Source: G965250275 sp965250275 (GTDB taxonomy: Bacteria > Pseudomonadota > Alphaproteobacteria > Rhodobacterales > Rhodobacteraceae). Taken from it: a stretch of DNA of 64,000 nucleotides. The notes under the pieces were generated by a model, which worked only from the letters and a program-made list of their open reading frames with translations, was not told the DNA's origin and made no database searches. A program made the translations under genes and the position numbers. Positions 59,232 through 64,000 of the stretch are shown one piece after another; within the stretch, counting starts at the first letter, position 1; each line of letters opens with the position of its first letter. The stretch lies in contig OZ252297.1 of assembly GCA_965250275.1 (NCBI GenBank), positions 2,480,001 to 2,544,000 on the forward strand, read 5' to 3'.

Positions 59232-59298
59232 GCGCCTAAGAGAATTCGTCAAGAATTACGAAAGGCCCCCCGTTAAATGAGATAGGACCCTCCCGAAT

Positions 59299-59952
59299 AT
59301 GCCCGAGGTCATCTTTCCCGGACCCGAAGGCCGCCTTGAAGGCCGCTATCACCCGCAAAAGGAAAAAGACGCCCCAATCGCCATCGTTCTGCACCCGCAT
59401 CCGCAGTTCGGCGGCACGATGAACAACAAGGTCGTCTACAACCTGCACTACGCGTTCTACAACATGGGTTTCACCGTCCTGCGGTTTAACTTCCGCGGGG
59501 TCGGACGCAGCCAGGGTGAATACGATCAGGGCATTGGTGAATTGTCAGATGCCGCTTCCGCGCTGGATTACCTGCAATCGATGAACAACAATTCCAAGCA
59601 TTGCTGGGTAGCGGGGTTCTCGTTCGGGGCCTGGATCGGGATGCAGCTTCTGATGCGGCGACCAGAGATCACCGGTTTCATCAGCGTGTCGCCGCCGGCA
59701 AACATGTATGATTTCTCGTTTCTTGCCCCCTGCCCGTCTTCGGGCCTGATCATCAACGGGACCGCTGACCGGGTGGCGCCGCCGGTGGACACAACTGCGC
59801 TTGTCAGCAAGCTTCATGAGCAAAAAGGGATCACCATCACCCACACCGAGGTTGAGGGTGCAGACCACTTCTTCAAAGACGCGCATATGGATACATTGAT
59901 GGACAATGTGACCACATACGTGAAACGCCGCCTGACGGAGACCACGCGCTGA
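59299..59952 (+). CDS. Alpha/beta hydrolase
   Basis: A 217-residue hydrolase of the dienelactone/alpha-beta type. The nucleophile elbow is GFSFGAW near residue 112 (serine), the general-acid aspartate lies in NGTADRVAPP and the histidine in EGADHFF, forming a complete triad. The conserved HPHPQFGGTMNNKVV near residue 35 is typical of a small alphaproteobacterial hydrolase family with unknown substrate. It is followed directly by the DUF6477 gene with a one-base overlap and is divergent from iscR. Confidence 0.88.
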   Translation: MPEVIFPGPEGRLEGRYHPQKEKDAPIAIVLHPHPQFGGTMNNKVVYNLHYAFYNMGFTVLRFNFRGVGRSQGEYDQGIGELSDAASALDYLQSMNNNSKHCWVAGFSFGAWIGMQLLMRRPEITGFISVSPPANMYDFSFLAPCPSSGLIINGTADRVAPPVDTTALVSKLHEQKGITITHTEVEGADHFFKDAHMDTLMDNVTTYVKRRLTETTR

Positions 59953-60191
59953 TGTCGACGGGCGATCGGCTGGCCTCGGATCTGGCGGATGACACCATGG
60001 CCGCCATGAAGGAATTGGGTGACGACCGGTTTTACATGGAGGTTGCCGCAGTGCTTGGTGCCTCCTCGCAGACCCTGGAAGAAGCCTATCTGACAGAGAT
60101 CCGGGTGCGGTTGGCAGAACGCACTGCGCGCCAGTTCCTTGAGGAGCGTGTCGCCAAGGCGCGCAAGGCCAAGGCGACATCCACCCAATGA
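59952..60191 (+). CDS. DUF6477-family small protein
   Basis: A 79-residue helical, charged protein resembling the small DUF6477 family found in Rhodobacteraceae. No signal peptide or metal-binding motif. It overlaps the hydrolase stop and the HD-domain gene start, so the three form an operon. The function is unknown, and the family assignment is from general resemblance. Confidence 0.7.
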   Translation: MSTGDRLASDLADDTMAAMKELGDDRFYMEVAAVLGASSQTLEEAYLTEIRVRLAERTARQFLEERVAKARKAKATSTQ

Positions 60192-60769
60192 CGGACCGAC
60201 TGGAAGCGCAGATTGCGTTTCTGAAAGAAGCGGACCAACTCAAGACTGTGCTGCGTGCCTCGCGTCTGCTGGACAACAGCCGGCGGGAAAACTCAGCTGA
60301 ACATACATGGCATGTCATGCTGTATGCCTTGATCCTGGCGGATCAGGCCGGTCCGGAGGTGAGCATTGATCGGGTGCTGAGAATGCTTCTGATCCATGAT
60401 GTCATTGAAATTGATGCCGGGGACGCGCCCATTCACGGCACGGTTGATCAAACAGCGATGGCGGCCAAAGAGAAGGCCGCGGCGGAGCGCCTCTTCGGCT
60501 TGCTCCCCGCAGATCAGGCTGCGGACCTGCGGGCACTCTGGGACGAGTTCGAAGAAGCGGAAAGTCCCGATGCACGCTTTGCGAAGGCCATCGACCGCGT
60601 TCAGACGCCCATTGCCAACCTTGCCAATGGCGGGGGCACCTGGGCCGACTACAACGTGACACTCGCCCAGCTGGACGCGCGCGTGGGCCGTCCGATCCGC
60701 CATGGCGCGCCCGGTCTGTGGATTTGGCTCTGGCCCAAACTGAAATCACACTTCAAGCGCCAAGGATGA
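60188..60769 (+). CDS. HD-domain hydrolase (YfbR/HDDC2-like)
   Basis: A 193-residue HD-superfamily phosphohydrolase. The metal residues are visible: the first His in ENSAEHTWH, the HD pair in LLIHDVIEIDAGD and a later Asp in FAKAIDRVQTPI. Relatives are 5'-deoxynucleotidases. The start overlaps the preceding gene by four bases. Confidence 0.9.
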   Translation: MTDRLEAQIAFLKEADQLKTVLRASRLLDNSRRENSAEHTWHVMLYALILADQAGPEVSIDRVLRMLLIHDVIEIDAGDAPIHGTVDQTAMAAKEKAAAERLFGLLPADQAADLRALWDEFEEAESPDARFAKAIDRVQTPIANLANGGGTWADYNVTLAQLDARVGRPIRHGAPGLWIWLWPKLKSHFKRQG

Positions 60770-60794
60770 GGCGTCAGACGCGCGGGCTCTTTTG

Positions 60795-60810
60795 GTATGC
60801 AATTGCATAC
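60795..60810. promoter_or_regulatory. Perfect 16-base palindrome upstream of icd
   Basis: GTATGCAATTGCATAC is perfectly symmetric and lies 72 bases before the isocitrate dehydrogenase start, just after the HD gene. It looks like an operator for a dimeric regulator; the factor is not identified. Part of the sequence may also overlap the icd promoter. Confidence 0.55.
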
Positions 60811-60881
60811 AGTCTTTCCAGTGGCGCGATCTTCCTCTACAGAGCGCTCAGCATGGTCCGACAAAGCAGAGGACGTCAAAG

Positions 60882-62096
60882 ATGACCAAGATCAAAGTTG
60901 AAAACCCGATCGTTGACATGGACGGGGATGAAATGACCCGGATCATCTGGGATTTCATCAAGCAAAAGCTGATCCTGCCCTATCTGGACATCGACCTGCT
61001 CTACTACGATCTCGGCATCGAAAGTCGCGATGCCACAAACGACCAGATCACGGTGGACAGCGCGGAAAAGACCAAGGAAGTCGGCGTGGCGGTCAAATGC
61101 GCCACCATCACGCCGGACGAAGCGCGCGTCGAGGAGTTTGGCCTCAAGAAAATGTGGCCCAGCCCAAACGGGACGATACGCAACATCCTTGGTGGTGTGG
61201 TCTTTCGCCAGCCGATCATCTGCAAGAACGTTCCGCGTCTGGTCCCAGGCTGGACCAAACCCATCGTCATTGGACGGCACGCATTTGGCGATCAGTACAA
61301 AGCCACAGATATGAAGTTTCCCGGACCGGGCACGCTCACCATGAAGTTCGTTGGCGAGGACGGCACGGTCGATGAGCGCACGGTCTTTGAGGCGCCTGGC
61401 GGTGGCGTGTTCATGGGCATGTATAATCTGGATGCCTCGATTGCCGACTTTGCGCGGGCTTCGTTCAATTACGGTCTGAACCTGGGCTGGCCGGTCTACC
61501 TGAGCACCAAGAACACCATTCTGAAGCAATACGACGGGCGTTTTCTGGAACTCTTTCAGCAGATCTATGACGAAGAGTTCAAGGACCGGTTCGAAGCCAA
61601 GGGCATTCACTACGAACACCGCTTGATCGACGATATGGTCGCCTGTGCCATGAAATGGAATGGCGGGTTTGTTTGGGCCTGCAAGAACTACGATGGGGAC
61701 GTTCAGTCTGACACGATTGCACAGGGGTTCGGGTCGCTTGGGCTGATGACCTCGCAATTGATGACGCCCGATGGGAAAATCGTTGAGGCCGAAGCGGCGC
61801 ACGGGACAGTTACCCGCCACTACCGGCAGCATCAGAAAGGTGAGCAGACTTCCACCAACTCAATTGCGTCAATCTACGCGTGGACGGGCGGCCTGAAACA
61901 CCGCGCCAAGCTCGACGACAACCAACCCTTGGCCCGCTTTGCAGAAACGCTGGAGAAGGTGATCATCGACACCGTTGAGAGCGGGTTTATGACAAAGGAT
62001 CTGGCGTTGCTGGTGGGCCCCAACCAGAAATGGCTGACGACCATCGGTTTTCTGGAAAAGATCGACGAGAACCTGAACGCGGCACTAAGCGGCTGA
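60882..62096 (+). CDS. icd: NADP-dependent isocitrate dehydrogenase
   Basis: TCA-cycle enzyme, 404 residues, oxidising isocitrate to 2-oxoglutarate with NADP. It opens MTKIKVENPIVDMDGDEMTRIIW, the eukaryotic-like (type II) homodimeric IDH N-terminus found in alphaproteobacteria. Substrate and metal residues are in SPNGTIRNILGG, KNYDGDVQSDTIAQGFGSLG and EAAHGTVTRHYR. The start has GAGG upstream; an ORF extending 30 codons earlier is not supported. Confidence 0.96.
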   Translation: MTKIKVENPIVDMDGDEMTRIIWDFIKQKLILPYLDIDLLYYDLGIESRDATNDQITVDSAEKTKEVGVAVKCATITPDEARVEEFGLKKMWPSPNGTIRNILGGVVFRQPIICKNVPRLVPGWTKPIVIGRHAFGDQYKATDMKFPGPGTLTMKFVGEDGTVDERTVFEAPGGGVFMGMYNLDASIADFARASFNYGLNLGWPVYLSTKNTILKQYDGRFLELFQQIYDEEFKDRFEAKGIHYEHRLIDDMVACAMKWNGGFVWACKNYDGDVQSDTIAQGFGSLGLMTSQLMTPDGKIVEAEAAHGTVTRHYRQHQKGEQTSTNSIASIYAWTGGLKHRAKLDDNQPLARFAETLEKVIIDTVESGFMTKDLALLVGPNQKWLTTIGFLEKIDENLNAALSG

Positions 62097-62264
62097 GCCC
62101 TTCGCACCGATAGCGGTGGTCGGTCCTGAAGTCTTGTCAGAGCAGCCCCAAGATTATTCTTAGCAGCCTGCACTGTGCCTTTGTCTGTGGCTGAGGTCGG
62201 CGCTAGGGTGAGAGAATCCGGAGGGTGGTCCGCCGGGTGATCTATCTCAGCGGCGGGGCACATC

Positions 62265-62594
62265 ATGCACTATGTTTATCTGTTCGTCGCCGTTCTGGCG
62301 GAAACCATCGGGACCTCCGCACTGCAGGCGAGCCAGCAGTTCACGCGCCTCTGGCCCAGCATCCTTGTTGTGATTGCCTACGGCATTTCGTTCTATCTGC
62401 TTGGTCTGACGCTGAAATACATGCCGGTGGGCATCGTCTATGCGATCTGGTCTGGTCTGGGCATCTTCTTTATCGCCATGATCGGCTTCATCGTCTTTGG
62501 TCAACAACTGGATGCCGCGGCGCTGCTTGGTCTCTCCATGATCATCGGTGGTGTGGTCATTATTCACGTCTTTTCCAACTCGACAACGCACTGA
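62265..62594 (+). CDS. Small multidrug resistance (EmrE-type) efflux protein
   Basis: A 109-residue SMR protein with four membrane helices. The proton- and drug-coupling glutamate is Glu13 in VLAETIGTSALQ, and the helix-3 block has AIWSGLGIFFIAMIGF. SMR proteins expel quaternary ammonium compounds or guanidinium; which one applies is not clear from the sequence. No partner SMR gene is adjacent, so it probably works as a dual-topology homodimer. Confidence 0.92.
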   Translation: MHYVYLFVAVLAETIGTSALQASQQFTRLWPSILVVIAYGISFYLLGLTLKYMPVGIVYAIWSGLGIFFIAMIGFIVFGQQLDAAALLGLSMIIGGVVIIHVFSNSTTH

Positions 62595-62731
62595 CTCTGG
62601 CTGGATATTCCAGCGGTCTCTGGCCTCGCTCAGGACAGGATCGAAATGTCGGTTGTTTCCATCTCTTTTGGGGGTGGAGTTTCACGGCGCGCCGCGATAT
62701 GCGCGCGGCAACTCCGACAACAAGGCCGCTC

Positions 62732-64000
62732 AAATGGATCTGCGCAACATCGCGATTATTGCCCATGTCGACCATGGCAAAACCACACTTGTGGACGAAT
62801 TGCTGAAACAATCCGGGGCGTTCCGCGAAAACCAGGCGGTGGCCGAGCGTGCAATGGACAGCAATGACCTCGAGCGCGAGCGTGGGATCACCATCCTTGC
62901 CAAGGCCACGTCGGTGGAGTGGAAAGGGACCCGTATCAACATCGTAGACACTCCAGGCCACGCCGATTTCGGGGGCGAAGTGGAGCGTATCCTGTCGATG
63001 GTCGACGGTGTGGTCTTGCTGGTGGATGCGGCGGAAGGTCCGATGCCACAGACGAAGTTCGTGACCTCCAAAGCCCTCGCCTTGGGTCTGCGACCCATTG
63101 TGGTGCTGAATAAGGTCGACAAGCCCGACGCCGAACCGGACCGGGCACTGGACGAATGCTTTGACCTCTTTGCCAATCTGGGCGCTGACGATGATCAGCT
63201 GGACTTCCCCGCGATGTACGCCTCCGGTCGCAGTGGCTGGGCGGACATGGAACTGGACGGCCCGCGCGCCGACCTGTCCGCGCTCTTCGATTTGGTGGTG
63301 GAGCATGTGCCGGCCCCCGCGCAGATCGCGCATCGCGACGAGCCCTTTCGCATGCTGGCGACGACGCTGGGCAGCGATCCGTTTATCGGGCGCATTCTGA
63401 CAGGCCGCGTGGAGTCCGGAACGCTGAAAGCCGGCGAAACGGTCAAAGCCCTGTCCCGCGACGGCGCACAGATCGAAACCTTCCGCGCCACCAAGATCAT
63501 GGCCTTCCGCGGGTTGGGTCAGCAGGCGATCGAACTGGCCGAGGCCGGCGACATTGTGACCTTGTCCGGTATGACCAAGGCCACTGTTGCAGACAGCATT
63601 GTTGCACCTTCTGTCAGCGCTGCCCTGCCCGCTCAGCCGATTGACCCGCCCACCATCACCGTAACCTTCGGGATCAATGACAGCCCGCTGGCTGGTCGGG
63701 ACGGCAAGAAAGTGCAGTCCCGCGTGATCCGGGACCGCTTGATGAAAGAGGCCGAATCCAACGTTGCCATTCACATCACGGACACACCGGGTGGTGATGC
63801 GTTTGAGGTTGCAGGACGTGGCGAGCTGCAGATGGGGGTCTTGATCGAGAATATGCGCCGCGAAGGGTTCGAACTTTCCATTGCGCGACCGCAGGTTTTG
63901 TTTCGCGAAGAGAATGGCCAGCGGCTGGAACCGGTCGAGGAAGTCACCATCGATGTGGATGACGAATACTCGGGCGCGGTGATTGAAAAGATCACCGGCA
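62732..64000 (+). CDS. typA: GTP-binding protein TypA/BipA (5' portion, cut by the window end)
   Basis: Translational GTPase; 423 codons are in the window and the frame stays open to the last base, so about a third of a ~605-residue protein is missing. G motifs: IAHVDHGKTTL near residue 8 (G1), RGITI (G2), VDTPGHADFGGEVERIL (G3) and NKVDKPDA (G4); EF-Tu domain 2 follows from about residue 205 (GRILTGRVESGTL). It binds ribosomes and helps assembly and growth under stress. The start ATG, MDLRNI, has only a weak ribosome-binding site. Confidence 0.95.

Noticed and set aside
62560..63774. Minus-strand open frame of 404 codons
   Set aside because: It is antisense to the conserved typA GTPase, whose G-motifs are all in the plus frame; the minus frame has no recognisable domain.

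Overview
This is a GC-rich, gene-dense stretch of an alphaproteobacterial chromosome, most likely a marine member of the Rhodobacteraceae (Roseobacter group). The evidence is the sum of gene content: an IscR-type Rrf2 regulator with a single cysteine, an iscR-nifS-sufB...sufCD-sufS operon, an lpxD/acyl-carrier-protein/ketosynthase trio, a DUF6477 gene, a GlxA-type regulator, and a TRAP-linked dihydroxypropanesulfonate (DHPS) degradation locus. No insertion sequences, integrases, prophage or CRISPR arrays were seen. The calls rest on reading the translated sequences and motifs; no database search was run.

Layout. 1-6.1 kb: the phosphate regulon on the minus strand (phoR, a three-repeat Pho box, pstS-pstC-pstA-pstB, start of phoU). 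6.1-9.4 kb: a tightly overlapping minus-strand run (PLP transsulfuration enzyme, gamma-carbonic anhydrase, gmk, yicC). 9.6-14 kb: PAS-domain protein, class II DAHP synthase, GlxA-family regulator, PQQ-dependent sugar dehydrogenase. 14.2-19.8 kb: a complete branched-chain amino acid/amide ABC transporter operon with an extra small exported protein embedded in it. 19.8-27.6 kb: HerA-like ATPase, two candidate small RNAs, an IalB-family protein, the lipid A-associated lpxD-acp-fabF trio, an L,D-transpeptidase and a DUF882 protein, mostly cell-envelope functions.

27.8-39.7 kb is the least conventional part. It holds a 1186-residue protein with two acetoacetate-decarboxylase-like domains, an NAD-dependent epimerase/reductase, a SAM-cyclase-AAA-TPR signalling protein, a trans-polyprenyl diphosphate synthase, a protein of unknown function and a large FAD-dependent phytoene-desaturase-like oxidoreductase. 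Overlapping genes make two co-directional units, and the decarboxylase-like gene converges on them. It reads as an undescribed isoprenoid-related biosynthetic locus with its own regulator.

40.1-48.1 kb: a DHPS operon (LacI regulator with two palindromic operators, small membrane protein, TRAP transporter, HpsN-, HpsO- and HpsP-like dehydrogenases, and a universal stress protein). 48.2-49.8 kb: a PNPOx-like flavoprotein, a hypothetical gene and tRNA-Arg(CCG). 50-59.1 kb: the Fe-S assembly (suf) operon under an IscR-like regulator, with an Irr-type ICE box upstream and two methyltransferase-like genes between sufB and sufC. 59.3-64 kb: alpha/beta hydrolase, DUF6477, HD hydrolase, isocitrate dehydrogenase, an SMR efflux protein and the 5' two-thirds of typA/bipA, which runs off the end of the window.
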